From positions 186,001 to 250,000 of the forward strand of contig RCAB01000038.1 in NCBI GenBank assembly GCA_003640385.1: a stretch of DNA of 64,000 bases, written 5' to 3'. Source of the stretch: Setaria digitata. Its lineage: Eukaryota > Nematoda > Chromadorea > Rhabditida > Setariidae. Shown here piece after piece: positions 48,101 through 60,629 of the stretch. Within the stretch, counting starts at the first letter, position 1. Each line of letters begins with the position of its first letter. The notes below the pieces were generated by a model that had not been told where the DNA came from, searched no databases, and was given only the letters and a program-made list of their open reading frames with translations. The position numbers were made by a program, and so were the translations under genes.

Positions 48101-50437
48101 AAGACTTCATCGTCTGAATATTTTAAAATTTTACCAGAATTTCACAGCGGTACGAAAAACGTACATACTACTACTTCTGAATTAGGCTAAAATTTGGATC
48201 AAGGGAAAGAGTAAACTAAAGAGAATGGAATGTTCCACGTGATGGATTTGTTATCATATCCTATCTTCTTTAGTCTGACTAAAAAAATTCCACTTGTCAT
48301 GATGTCAAGTGATTTAGACTTATTGCAAAATTTTAACTAAATTCGGACTTAAGAAATAAGCAAGTGATTTTTCTTAAGCCTTTTCAACATTATTTTTCTT
48401 ATATATTTGCAATTAATCACCTCTTTTTTTAAACACCACTCATTTTATCTTAAGCCAATCACTATTTATCATTGGATTATAAAATGAATTAGTTTAATAG
48501 CAACAAAAGTTAAGCTGTCAATCAATTTCAGATATTTCGAATGGCATTCTGGATATCAGGCACGATATTTAAAATGATTCCTTGCTTGCTGCTGTCATCT
48601 TTTCTTTGCTTGTTAATGAAAATTTTAACAAAAGTACGACAAAATCGACTTAAACTTCTGCGTAATTCTACTCGTTTCTACAATGAAAAAGATAACACCA
48701 AGGATGAGTATGGAAGAGGAAACAGAAGTACTACTGCTTCTCGAACAGTAACAACTACTTCCTTCTCGAAGTAATGTTAATGTATTATAAAAGTTTAAGT
48801 ATCTCTGTAATTTTTTTTACGTTCACGTGCAAAAAAGAAAAAAGGAAAAAATGTTAAAAATTTTCTTAACTTTCTGTTTTATATAGTTTGTCAACAAATC
48901 ATTTAATCAATCAGTTTCATAGAATGATTAATTGTTTATATGATCGGAGAAAATGTTTAAACTTTAGTAAGAATTTTCATGAAATCTGAAAAGTATTTCA
49001 GATTTTTTTATGCGCTAATGATTAAAATCCATTGTTTTACAGGTTCTCAAGTTCCTCCCTTTTAAATTTTTACACTATGCTAGACCGGTATTGCCTCATC
49101 CAGATAATAAAGAAGCTAAAAGAACATCTATAACTAATTATAATGTTAGATAATAATATACTAATAATTTTAACGATAAAATGATATATAATACGCCTCA
49201 AGCACATCAGTCATCGAAAGAGTGTTGGGAGATTGCTCTTTTCGTATCAGACTAAAAAGTAAGTTAATTTCAGAACAAATCCAGTCACGCTGTACCGTAC
49301 CGATCGCACAACTCGTATGCTATTAACAATTTTATGTGTATTTTTAATCACCGAACTACCGCAGGGGATTATGATGGTGCTGTCCGGAATCTTTCCACAA
49401 GCATTCAGGCGACACATCTATAACAGCCTTGGAGATCTGCTGGATTTATTATCACTTTGTAACGCATGCACAACATTTATTATCTATTGCTCAATGAGTG
49501 AACAATTTAGAAATGTTCGCTTTATTTTCAAAACATTTATTCAAACAGCGAACAGATTAGCGAACCACAGCAGAAAGTTGAGGTTCTCATCCTTCTGGTC
49601 GGTTTCCTGAGAGCATTAAATAGTCAGAAACCAGAAAAGATATTATCGGACTTATTTCATGCAGCGCATCATTTTTAACCCACTTCTACTATTCAAATTC
49701 TCATTTCATAAATAAGATTATCAGATTCTTCTTCCAATACAAAGAAAGTAGTCTATAAGAATTTGAAATTTTTGAAAACTAGTAAATTGAGACGCATATT
49801 CTAGGGAGTAGAAAATAGATAAAATGGAAAAATCCTTAGAAATAAATATTAAATGAGTTCCCGTATCACATTTTTCCATAGTCCAACTAATTTCCTCAAT
49901 CTTTACAGGAATTTAAGCAGGTATTCTTACCACATTCGATATTTGGTTATGAGTTAAAATGGAAATTAAAACGTCACTGGGAAGAGCTGCCATCAGAAGT
50001 TGCTGTGCAAACATTTGGTGGTACAACCTTCAATAACTGCTTTATATCGCATTTGGACTCCCTAAATAGGTACCGTCTTATGGACAACTAAAGTTTCTAA
50101 ATTTTAGAAAGTTGCCTTGTCTTATCTTGCTTCTAAAACATCCTATGAAATACTCCTGTGTTGTCCATCCACATCTTTTCAGAACTTTCTGTTACTTTCA
50201 TAGTACATAAGCCGTAAATTCTGATCAGTCCGAACTAACGGCTGCTGTGCAATTTCAAACATTTTGAAGCCAGTTTTCAGGAATACTGATCGCGTTTGCT
50301 CAGTAGCAGAGATACCGTCTGAATTACTAATGGGAAGTCCACTGAAATCTCCAGATTATGCCGATAATGAGCCAGCCGAGAAGTCAAACACAATTGTAGA
50401 AAATACGAGAGATGACGAAGATGCTAGCCTCCTTTGA
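45193..50437 (+). CDS. neuropeptide GPCR, dmsr/FMRFamide-receptor type
   Basis: Exons 45193-45368, 46319-46545, 46860-46921, 47712-47909, 48532-48770, 49274-49514, 49909-50069, 50281-50437; 486 residues, phases consistent. A class A receptor with seven hydrophobic helices. Seen: TM1 with TMCNFCNIVVLTR, the first cytoplasmic loop and TM2 RMRSPVNVILTAMACCD, TM3 end WLSVMLALIRYMTLRS, TM4 HSYMAIVFVILFVAVMN, TM5 in 48532-48770, TM6 RTTRMLLTILCVFLITELPQ, TM7 and helix 8 IIYCSMSEQFRNEFKQVF. The MRSPVN-type loop and TELPQG in TM6 match the nematode receptors related to insect myosuppressin receptors (dmsr), which bind FMRFamide-like peptides and couple through G proteins in neurons. The long third loop is Ser/Thr-rich. 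The first intron requires a GC donor (gctagc). A coding-like stretch at 47595-47697 was left out because it breaks phase. Confidence 0.85.
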
Positions 50438-50516
50438 TCTAGTGCCTAAGAAAAATAATTTTATGCATCTTAATAAGACTGTAATTTCCTTTATAAATGA
50501 CTTTCTTGTTTTCATA

Positions 50517-50522
50517 AATAAA
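50517..50522 (+). terminator. polyadenylation signal (AATAAA)
   Basis: AATAAA about 80 bp after the receptor stop codon, in an AT-rich 3' region. Confidence 0.5.
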
Positions 50523-50920
50523 ATGCAAAGTACTGTACCTTAATAATAAATTTAAGGAAAGTCAATTTTAAAAAATTGTTTTTTGAACAGTTATTTCTAT
50601 TTTTTGTTTTTTTTTGAGTGCATTTCGAAAGCAATAAAGAAAAATTAAATCACTTTAAGATTATTTAAAATCCCAAAATCACTTGCTTACAAAAATTAAA
50701 TTGAATTTGCTAAGATGTATTTAAATCAAAGTTATTGGAACTGAATGGGATAAAAACTCGTCCCATAATTGCAATATTTTTCTTAAGCTGGACATCAATT
50801 AAATGCTTGATAGCTTTCGAAAGAACTTTAACTATAAAGCTTAAGACTAAACAAAATTTTAAAAGCCTTGATTGTTCAAAAATGTTGAAAATTTTATTCC
50901 CACTTATAATTTATCGGTGC

Positions 50921-50966
50921 TAACGTGCATTTTTATCAAAAATTAACGTGCATTTTTATCAAAAAT
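50921..50966. repeat. tandem duplication, 2 x 23 bp
   Basis: Two perfect adjacent copies of taacgtgcatttttatcaaa plus aat. A recent slippage duplication in non-coding sequence. Confidence 0.85.
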
Positions 50967-51938
50967 TTTCTGTGCCAAATGTGATTACCTAAAATTGCTA
51001 GCTAAATTATATTTGTATTTTAATTTGTTGTTTAGTTCGACGTTAATTTTAAACAACCTAGATTTTCAATTTTTATTGCTGCTTAATTTTATTTATGATA
51101 ATTCTCTTTTCAACTTTTCAAATATAAGCTTTCTGATATTTCCCAATGATGGAACAGAGATTTGTCATTGCCCATACTATATGTTCACATTTATAAGATA
51201 AACTTTTAAGCTCAATTTGCCACAAAAATTAAAAAACAAACAATTTAATCAGAATAATGCAACATAATGAGTGTTATATTAAAATAAACAAGATTTTCCA
51301 ATAATAGGATAGTCAACAAATTTTACTAAAAAAAAAAAAAAATCGAATTTGTATTGTTAGATTTGCATACATTTGAAATTGAACGAATTTATTCAACAGA
51401 AAAATAAAAGTAGTAGTTGATCATATAGAACAGTTCTAAATGCATTTCAACAATTTTCTTCATGGGTTTTCTCTCTTTTTCTTCCGGAAAAACTTGATGA
51501 CTCAATGGTTTGTTTTGAATTTTTTCCAATCTTTTCATGATCTCTCTAAAATATTCACTAAACTTTGATTTTTTTGTCAAATTTTTACAATAAACACTAA
51601 CTTACTAAAGCAGGATTATTGTTGCTTTATTTCAAAGCAGACTATTAATGACAGTTCCAATCAACCTAATTGACAGAATAATCAGTAAAGCAGTGGCATC
51701 ATCTGAATAGAGAAACCTGCTTAATTCATAACATATTTAAAGTGACAATAACTGAGTGCAGTGGATGCAGAATGAATGAAATACTATTTAATAGTTTGTA
51801 CATTCATTTTATTTCTGTTGATTATTTTTAAATCAAAAGTAGAAATGCTACAATTACGTTTTTTTCTCCCACCATTGTTTAATATCACTTAATTCAAACA
51901 TAAATTTAAAAGTTATAAATTCATTTTAAATCATCACA

Positions 51939-53693
51939 CTAAAAATGAATTTTTAAATAACTAACAGGACGAGATGGTTTGGCATAGTTTAATTCTTTTG
52001 AAGGTTCGTCAACATTTTCATCAGCAATTTCTTTTTCATTCAAATCATCCGGCTCTTTTTTTAAATGATACTTCCGAAATGCTAAATAAGAACAGATCCC
52101 TATCGAAGCACCGATAACTGTGCCGAGCATTGTTAATGATATTATCACCAGCCAAATGATTCCGGATTTCTTATGACGTATTTCACCATCTTCAAGCAAA
52201 TAATAGGAATGTTATGAACGAAGGAAACCAAGACGAAAATTTTCTAATTTTTTTTTCAGGTCTCGGTATATGAAGATAAATTATTTCAATCCGCCTACTT
52301 ATTATTTGATGTAAGTTAAGAAATGATAACACCGTCAACATCATATTGTTCTTTCCATCTGTTTAAACCATAAAATTTACTTTTCGTGCAATCGAACAGA
52401 AACCAAATTGCATGCGTTTTGTTTGAATCTTGAATAACTGTTATATAACATATATCCTGAACCTGAAATCGCTATTCTAATTGACTGATAAAAAAAAAAA
52501 AAAAAAAAAAAAACAAAAGAAAACAATATTTAGTGATTTCATACTCACTGAATTCTGTGATGAAACATTTGGAATTATGAGCTGTGATGGAAAAGTTAAA
52601 TAAAATACGATGGTTAGGCAAAATATTTTGCAATAATTTGGACTTCTAAATTGTTTGGTAATAATCAGTTATTAAACAATAGCAACAACATGAAAGTGAC
52701 GGTAATATTTAGTGAAAACTAACTTAAGATTTCCAATGATTGAACAGTTCAATCTCTTGAGTATCTGAGCACTGATCATTAAACTTTAGTTATGTTTTCC
52801 GTGATAAATTAATTTTATCAGTTCTATTTTACCAGATTTTATCATTGATCATTTGCTGTAATGTTGCAAACTTTTGGAAAATGGTGTCAGTCACAATTTT
52901 TCTTGGAGTTTTTAGTTATTAGCAGAAAATATAACGTACTACTCTTAATATGTCTTCATAATCTTTGGCATTATTTACAACTTGAATTTTGAGATCTGCC
53001 GGTGTGGTTACAGCGTTTTTAAATGCGCTTATCAGAAGCGTATCACACTTGACGTCCATGCTCAGAACTATCACCTGACTACTATCAACATCGTAATATG
53101 CTTGTTTTGAAATGCACTTTTCTGACTCCTCAAGCGATAATTGCTGCAATGATTAATTTTTAGAATCCATGTATTTTTCATCCACCAGAATCATCAGAAT
53201 CACTCAGCTATTAGCAATGCTTCTTGCTGTTAATACACTAATTGCATTCCCTCTTTCAGAACTACTGTTGCATAGATTGCTGACTTGAATCTCTCTGTGT
53301 AATCCATAAAAGTGACCTGATTGGTTCGAATTATTACAAACGAAAGAGATCTCTAAATACTTTTTGAGGCTAACCAATCAACATTGCAATTCTCAAATGT
53401 TACATTTTCGAAATTTTATTTGAGAAACTCGACAAAATATTAAATCATAATGCAAAGATGTAACTGGTTTTGCAGCAGTTATTTTCCGATAATGCTAATG
53501 CAAAGCATAGGTTAAGAATTAATAATAACCAATTATCTATTTCAGAGTTTGTTTGATTATTAAATTAGATTTCACGAATTAACTTCCAGTCTTAAATCAT
53601 AATTCAAATCGTTCAACTTACTGTGATTCGCACACGAAATTGGGCACACGTTCTGACAATTATCATGCCGATGAGGACAGGAAACAACCGCAT
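51939..53693 (-). CDS. small type I membrane protein, unknown family
   Basis: Exons (coding order): 53693-53622, 53316-53239, 53143-52936, 52581-52549, 52189-51939; 213 residues. A clear signal peptide (MRLFPVLIGMIIVRTCAQ) is followed by an ectodomain of about 100 residues (FMDYTERFKSAIYATVVLKE; EKCISKQAYYDVDSSQVIVL; DVKCDTLLISAFKNAV). Then come one membrane span (GIIWLVIISLTMLGTVIGAS) and an acidic cytoplasmic tail (KKEPDDLNEKEIADENVDEP). The alternation of hydrophobic strands recalls SEA-like ectodomains, but I would not assign it. The fourth exon is only 33 nt and fits in two phases; the version chosen (phase 1 in, phase 1 out, donor gttata at 52935) is the only one that keeps the tail in frame. 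That junction is the weak point. Confidence 0.62.
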
Positions 53694-54215
53694 GAATATA
53701 TATGAAATACTACAAGTGTCATGTTGATCAAATAAATGCCATTTTTATCCATAAAAATTTTGTCACCAAAAACTTCTAATACCAAATAAATTTTGTTTTA
53801 AAAATGATGGAGTGCAGGTAAATTATATCAGAATTTTCAGGAAATTTCAATGTACGCTCTCATTTTGGAGTAGTTTATTTCCTCAAATAGTCATGCTGTC
53901 TATTTACATTACGACCAAAGTTGTTTTCTCAAAATTTCCAGAAAAAATAGCAGCAATTGCAATACTTTTAGACGTATTATTTGTAAATTAGTAGTAAAGT
54001 TGCCACAAGTCGGCTTTAATTAAATCTAATATGTTTAAGTACTTGCACACTTCTGATTACTTTACTTCGATAAATAAGGAATTTAATAAACAAAAAGTGA
54101 GTGTAATATAAATGATAAGAAAGCCTAGAAAAATGGAAGTATTTTGGAATACCTAGAAAGAGTAGAAAAATTAAAAGATGAAGCTTAACTGAAACAATTG
54201 CAATGAATTACAAAC

Positions 54216-54327
54216 CATCTGTAGTTTCCAGATTACTTGTCTGTAATAATGATATTGAATTTTGACTTGATAACGCACTATGCTGACCATTAAGTTCCAC
54301 ATTGAAAGCTCTCAAAATTTTTTCCAT
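54216..54327 (-). other. candidate first exon (37 codons)
   Basis: From ATG at 54327 the frame reads MEKILRAFNVELNGQHSALS and stays open with Ser/Gln-rich sequence (SSQNSISLLQTSNLETTD) to a gtttgt donor, exit phase 1. Two acceptors lie about 40-60 bp downstream, but neither continuation is convincing and neither joins the membrane-protein gene below. Possibly a short gene or an upstream alternative exon. Confidence 0.35.
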
Positions 54328-54614
54328 ATACTAAATGCTAGTATTTTGGATCACTTTCCTGCTTAAACATTTCTTCAGTTTTAAAACTTTTAAGTTTTTA
54401 TATATAAATTTCTAATGGAAAAATGATCAGCATATAATGATCTAGTTTTAAACGTATTTGGGTATTAAAATATTAGAAAGTATAACTTTTTATATTACAA
54501 TATTGTAACAAAACGCAATTTTCGTATGCAATTTTTACAACTAATTTTGAATTCAATCAACTGGAATCAATATTTATTGAGCTGATGGTGAATGAGACAA
54601 CTTTAGATCACTAG

Positions 54615-54832
54615 GCCAAAATGTTGCATTAAAAAGTTAGGAACTTGGTCTATCTTAATTCAATTATTCAAAAATATGCTTCATTTTTCATTATATACTA
54701 TTTAGACTCAATATCACATTATTTTACCTGTATTTAATGTATGCGCTGTAGAATCTTGAGTGTTGAACCGCAGTTCAGAACTGTTGAATTAAGATAGACC
54801 AAGTTTCTAACTTTTTAATGCAACATTTTGGC
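54615..54832. mobile_element. MITE-like inverted-repeat element
   Basis: The left arm 54615-54663 and the right arm 54784-54832 are reverse complements over 49 bp with a single mismatch, separated by about 120 bp of AT-rich, non-coding sequence. The arm begins GCCAAAATGTTGCATTAAAA. There is no ORF for a transposase, so it would be a non-autonomous terminal-inverted-repeat element or a foldback; target-site duplications are not obvious. Transcribed, it would form a long near-perfect hairpin. Confidence 0.72.
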
Positions 54833-55466
54833 ATGTATGTTTTTTATTGGACATTCATTTTTTAGATAATATATTTTAAATGCCGATCCAACTACACCTA
54901 TTCGTGTCTACCAATAGTTTCACTAAAATTTCATTCAGTATTTACTTTCTTAAAATTATTAATTATTTGAAATTTACTTCCGCTTTACCACGACTATTTT
55001 AATGAAGATCTTAAAAGTGCAACAGCTCCAAAAGTTTTCAAATTTTGCTTTTAAAATTGAAACTTATTTCACACTGAGTGTAAAGAATAGACTTTATTTG
55101 TGAGCAAAGAACAACAGCAAGTGGGTTACTTTATTATTATCACAATTTTTTTTTTTTGTATTACTCTTTTTCACTGTATTACTGCTTATTACTTTCACTT
55201 TGCAAATTTGTTCCTTTCCAACAAATTCACTTGACTGGAGATATGGAAGCATCAAATTTATGCTTTCTCCCGCATCTTACCACCTCTTTTTTCGACTTTT
55301 TCCGTGCCTTAAATAATTCTTAATCTAGATTCATTAATTTTTTTCATCAAAAATTTTAGGTAATCTCTGAAGTTTCATCACCAAAGGAATTCTGAAATCT
55401 AAAAATTTCCAGTAAATGGAAGAGTGTTCAGACATACTAAAAATACAAAGCAGTGCTTCGTACCTA

Positions 55467-57584
55467 TTATTCCCATAATTTACCTGAAGGAAAAAGAAAG
55501 GAAAGAAAAAGTACCAAATGATTGTTGAGCAGATAAGATATCAAAAGCAGTTATTTTGGGTTTTATGTATCCTCCGTTTGCATTGAGGGGTTGGTGATAA
55601 ATGGCTGACATTATAGAATCTTTTTCTCGAGAATGGTTTAGACCGAGAACATGTCCGATTTCGTGAATAGCTACTGATAATATGTCAATGCTATCATATC
55701 TGTAGCGAGAGAATTTAAAGATTACAATGAAACATGCTAAGAAATTTAAACAGCTGATCTGATTATATGAGGAAATTTCGAGAGAAAGGTAGATTTAACC
55801 TGGAAAGATCTGCGACATTCATAAAAGCCCATTTTTCGTCCAGATCAAAATGAACTAATCTGTATGGTGAAAGTAATGTATGTGCCAATATTTTACCTGG
55901 AAAAAGCCAATTTCTAAATTTGAAATAATTCCATCTTTTATTTTCATTGTTTTTGGTGAAATACTCCAAACAACTTTCTAGCACAACTTTCTCGATCTAT
56001 TAGCTAAATAATGAAGTAAATGATTGGACCATGTTTGTTTTTGTTTCAGTTGCAATGAACTGTCAATCAAATTCACTGAACTATTTTTATTACTATATCT
56101 AAGTATACAAGTCTTTGAAAAAACTTAAATCTCAAAAACTCTTTAATGCGCATTGGAATTTGTATAATATAATAAACTAAAAATTAGCTTCCGCTTCACT
56201 GTATTTTTTTCAAATAGTTAACATTAGCAGTTAACATGGCCGTAATTTCGAATAAAAAAAAAATGATTTATAAGAAGCCATTTTGCAAAATTAACACTCT
56301 AAAAATGAAGCAAAACCTTGTCCATCAAATGAATGACCATCTCCGTGCTCTCCCCGGAAAAAGTCTATCTTAATATTACCATCTTTCAATACTTCGGTAA
56401 AATTCACATTTGTTACGGCAGACCATGCTGCGAAAGCTATTTTCATTACATTTCTGAAATCACTCATATTCGAAATATAACTGATATGTCTTTTAGAATC
56501 TTTTAAATCAATTCAAAAAAAAAGTTATATTTATTTTTTTTTTTATAGGAAAAACCGCTATACCTTATTACTTTTCTAGATAAGTACTTGGGTGTTACGC
56601 CTATCGAATATGTTAGATTTTTGTTTATCCATTTGTGTAAATTATTTGAACCTGAAACATTTGATAAAGCAAATAAAAGCTTATAAAATTTCCTAGGAAA
56701 AGCTTTTCAACAGTTAAATTGAATCTTAGACTTGGAAGTGAAAAGGCATCTGTTCCTTGGTCACATCTGATCCAGAAATTTCTAGTTTAAACAATATTCG
56801 ACTGTTGAACATCAAAATCTTACACGTAGCTCCTTTTTTAGGCTTCAATAATTTAAAAGACACCCAAATGTTACCAACCCAAATGTATGTCGTGTCGTTT
56901 ATACCGCACTTTCTTAACTTTTCGATTTTTCAGTTCATCAAAGGAATCGGTTGATTTCACGGTTTCGAATTTTTGAAATAATCTGAAAAGTTCATTCAAA
57001 TGCAATATAAAATTTATTTTGAGAGCCACATTAATACCTTCTCCTGCTCATTAACGACTTAGTGAGTGGTGCGAAAATTAGTGGAAAGATATTTCGAAAT
57101 TTGTAAATTAAAACCATTTGAATTCTTTGACGCTTTACCTGCTACATTCTTAATATATTTAGTATAAAAACGCTGGACAAATATTTTCCTTCTTTGATAA
57201 AAAAACTTCACATTCCAAGAGCAATTTTAGGCATCAAAAATGACACGAAAACTTTTACCTCTGAACTTCCTTAATATGCACTGAAAACTGAATATCGATT
57301 ATATTTTTCGAAAAACCACTCTTCGTTAAAGATTTCTGCAAATTATTTTTTCTAACTCTTAAATCTCAAAATAGACAATTGGAAATCTGAAAAAAAACGA
57401 TAAATGATGAAACTTGCATCTTTTGAGATGCTTCCACAGTATTTCAGATTTTAAAATTATAACAATGAAACAAAAGCATATAAAAATATGGAGTACACTT
57501 CTAATGCTTTTGTAAATGCGTTACATAAACGCCGCTACGTCAAAAAATTTAATTTCTTACAAGAGCAAATTGCCCGATGGCCAT
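55467..57584 (-). CDS. matrix metalloproteinase (matrixin, M10A), no hemopexin domain
   Basis: Exons (coding order): 57584-57561, 57335-57259, 56982-56879, 56651-56564, 56453-56317, 55896-55800, 55699-55515, 55483-55467; 242 residues, phases consistent. A zinc endopeptidase of extracellular matrix turnover. Catalytic domain: NKNLTYSIGVTPKYL start, AFAAWSAVTNVNFTEV, metal site HGDGHSFDGQGKILAHTL then VHFDLDEKWAF, zinc-binding helix AIHEIGHVLGLNHS, Met-turn DSIM. The chain stops right after the catalytic domain (QQSFGKLWE), so hinge and hemopexin repeats are absent. The propeptide lacks the PRCGxPD cysteine switch; the aligned stretch reads KVKKVRYKRHD, a furin-like R-x-K-R. The start is tentative: the ATG follows a good acceptor by 9 bp, as in trans-spliced genes, but no signal peptide precedes it, so a missing 5' exon is likely. 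Confidence 0.88.
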
Positions 57585-58495
57585 CGAAAATGTCTGCAGG
57601 AAAAATATTAAAATTAAGATGTCACAAATGATCATAATACTGAATAACATCAGTAACTGGTCACAGTCTTAAAATTTAATATATTTTCATACAGTCATAA
57701 CGTGTTGTTTCATATTTAAATTGCTGTTAGTGTTTAAAAGTTTGCAGTTTATTTATCAGAAATAGAAGGTCAGAATTAAATACAATTTCTGCATTTTGTA
57801 TGCGACAAATAAATATAAGCAAGAAGATTACGATGATTTGAAAAAAGAAAAGCACGAATCAAAAAAAAGTTGTCATAAAATGTCCCATGAGAAATATTCA
57901 AGCCGAATGTACAGCATTCCCGTTTAATACATCAGATAAAAGTTGAAAGAAAGCGATAACTTTGGGGTATTATAGCTAAAATCAAAATACAAAATTGATT
58001 TACATAATATTCTGAATTTAAACAAAGATAACATTACGAAATGGAATGATCGAATATTTTATTATATATGTATATTTAAGTATTACATAAAAGTTAAAGA
58101 TATCACTATGGTTTTACGAGTTTGCTACTCAGTTTATTGGCAACACCTTGGCCTTTCTTACATTCTATGAAATTTTTCAGTGGTATAGAAGAAAAAAAAC
58201 GACTTATTTTCGAAATGAATTATATTTATGTTTCTTATACGCACTGTCAACAGCATTAAAGTAAGCAAGCTTTTATTCACAACTTCATTATAAAATTATT
58301 TAAATATTAAAGAATGGAAATAGAGCAAATAATTCAAACATGAAATAATAAAAAGCTAAGATTTTAGTAGAGTAGTAGGTTAGATGGTCATTAAAGACTA
58401 GATGAGAGCTATAATCAATATTTTTTTCCTAATAAACCTATTATGGCCTTAGCAGCATCGAATGGACTATGTATAGGATAGTGTGAACTGGAACA

Positions 58496-58547
58496 ATGAA
58501 TTCTAAGGATGAAAATCAGAATCTGCACTACGTTGAATTAGCAAAGG
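58496..58547 (+). other. possible first exon (17 codons)
   Basis: ATG followed by a polar peptide (MNSKDENQNLHYVELAK) up to a gtaaag donor, exit phase 1. It could be the start of a gene continuing into the 60169-60334 segment, but the connecting exons are not found. Confidence 0.3.
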
Positions 58548-60168
58548 GTAAAGCTTTTTTCACTTCATAGCAAAAGAAAGCGTTTTAAGTTGCTTCAGCT
58601 TGATGAATATTTGTACAATATTGTCTCAATACTACAAAACAAATCTCCTCAAATATATGTTTCAACCATTATGTTCAGAGGAACTGATAAAATTAAAAAA
58701 GCCGTTTCTTTCAACTAATATTCTTCAAATTACAAATATCTTGCCAGCATCACAATCTTGGCAGGCATTTCTTATGTTGCAAATTTTTTACACGAGATTT
58801 CATGATTCACAAGGATCACTTTAGATCTGAAATCACTAATTTTACTCGACTCAACAATAAAACAATTTCCTTCGCCAACTTATATCTCGGAGATACAATT
58901 AGACTTGCCAGGCTTATTTATCTTCTGTTTAATATAGTTCAACTAACTTCCCCACATTCGCGGTCCTCGAATAGCCCATATATTCTTAAAAGCCGTCTGC
59001 ACTACCTAATAAATTCCTATGCTATTCTACCGTTCCTAGGTGAAAATAAAAAAAAAAGTACATATCCCTTGAATCTAACTTGCACTTTTATCTTCGAACT
59101 CAAATTTTCAATTCCCAAAACTGCTTCCACACCCATCACCCTATTTAGCTACCTCAATTCAGATTCTAATGCAGATGTCGCAGTTAACCTTATAGTCAAA
59201 ACGTATGTAGTGAAGCAATTGTCATATTGAATGATAATGCAATTCACATTTTGTACAGATCAAACGCTTCATTTATATTATTTATTCATAAATGATAACA
59301 CCAGTAAAGAAATGTTTTCATGAAAAAAACATGTTGTTATGTTGTTTCATGTCGTTCTTACTATCAAAAGCATTATTTTGATTACCTTGCTATCAGAAAT
59401 ATCTAAAAAAAAAAAAAATCTCTGCTGTTGGAATTATCAAAAATGCTTAAGTTATATAGAGTTGAAGGGATTACTTTATTTGACTGCATCAAGAAAAATT
59501 TACGTAGTTCTTTTGTTTACCAGACCAAAATTTCCTAAAATTTGGGACTGGTCTTAGAACCTAAAACCTTGCACAACAATGAACTGTTATACAGATTACT
59601 GGAAAGAAGCATGTCAGAATTTCAACTGTAATCACGCGACAGCTCTTTATCACTATCAAATATTAAACCATTTCAAACGTCAACTAAGGCACTACAGACG
59701 ATCATTTGTTCGTAATTTAATATTCATTTATTATGTTTCATAATTTTTTCAAAGCAAATGCAGCTATAACCTACATTTATCGAAAAACGAATCAAATGTT
59801 GGAATCTTCTTTTAAGGAAACCAGCTAATTTTGCCAATAATTTTAGGAAGCCAACTCACATGAAATTATGTGTAGAATATATTTTACAAAAGAAAGTAAA
59901 AATTCGCCAATTTTTTATCCATTTCGAAGCTTGACGGAAGGATTCGTATAGTACAGTTTTCACAAGAAGTGAACGATGCTTGTGGGTCGAAAAATATCTA
60001 ATTCGCAGTCCACAATATTGTACTTTCAGACTTTGAGAACTCAAATAATGATTTGGTCTCAAATTTATAAAATGTCTAATACTGTCTAATATGTCTAATA
60101 GATTTATATCTGCATACTAGAGCATATAGAGAAAAAATTAAATGGAATATCAGCCTTATCATTTACAG

Positions 60169-60334
60169 AACTGTGCACCGGAAAAGATATCGACTAAGTT
60201 CATTTGAAAATATATTTTCGTCTACTTCACTAAAAGCTTTATTAATCGTTTACTTGGAAAGAAAGGGCACGGGGACAAAGCTAACTAAAGCCTCAGGAGT
60301 CAGAAATAAGCCGAAATATTGGAATGAAGTCTGA
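60169..60334 (+). other. exon-like segment with C2-like sequence
   Basis: After a strong acceptor (tcatttacag) 54 codons are open to TGA. The middle reads SLKALLIVYLERKG and the end KPKYWNEV. These resemble the beta-strand and the P-x-W-N-E motif of calcium/lipid-binding C2 domains, with the normal middle of the domain missing. Likely a fragment or a partial exon. Confidence 0.3.
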
Positions 60335-60629
60335 AATGAGCAATTATAGGATTGCAGCAGTGACATTCGGAGTTTATTTCGAAAGAGCTAAAGTGATGCG
60401 CAGTGAGAATGACATCACAACTATGAGTAATACCTACCATGTTTAAAAAACATTCGTTATTTCATTGCATAGGAAAATATACAAACCGAAAACAACAGTA
60501 ATAAGTCCAAAAGAAGCTTGGTTGAAAGCCTTCTAATTTATAATTTACACTAAGAGATCCAACTATATGAATCGAAAAAATGAGGCAACCACTGATTCAA
60601 GTAATAACAAAAAAAGATGAACAAACTGC

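Larger units (their letters stand above)
50438..51938. other. intergenic
   Basis: Contains the receptor 3' end and the 23-bp tandem duplication. A minus-strand ORF at 51389-51548 (starting MKRLEKIQNKPL) follows an acceptor-like tttag and may be a terminal exon, but it has no partner and its end is AT-biased (FYMINYYFYFSVE). Nothing else is recognised. Confidence 0.4.
53694..55466. other. intergenic between two minus-strand genes
   Basis: Contains the candidate exon at 54216-54327 and the inverted-repeat element at 54615-54832. The remainder is AT-rich with a few short homopolymers and no further support for genes. Confidence 0.45.
57594..60629. other. region of unresolved exon-like pieces
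   Basis: No complete gene. Listed separately: a possible first exon at 58496-58547 (+), a frame at 60169-60334 (+) with C2-like sequence, and a 58802-59230 stretch with unusual composition discussed as a possible decayed insert. The sequence from 57600 to 58490 shows nothing recognisable. Confidence 0.4.
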
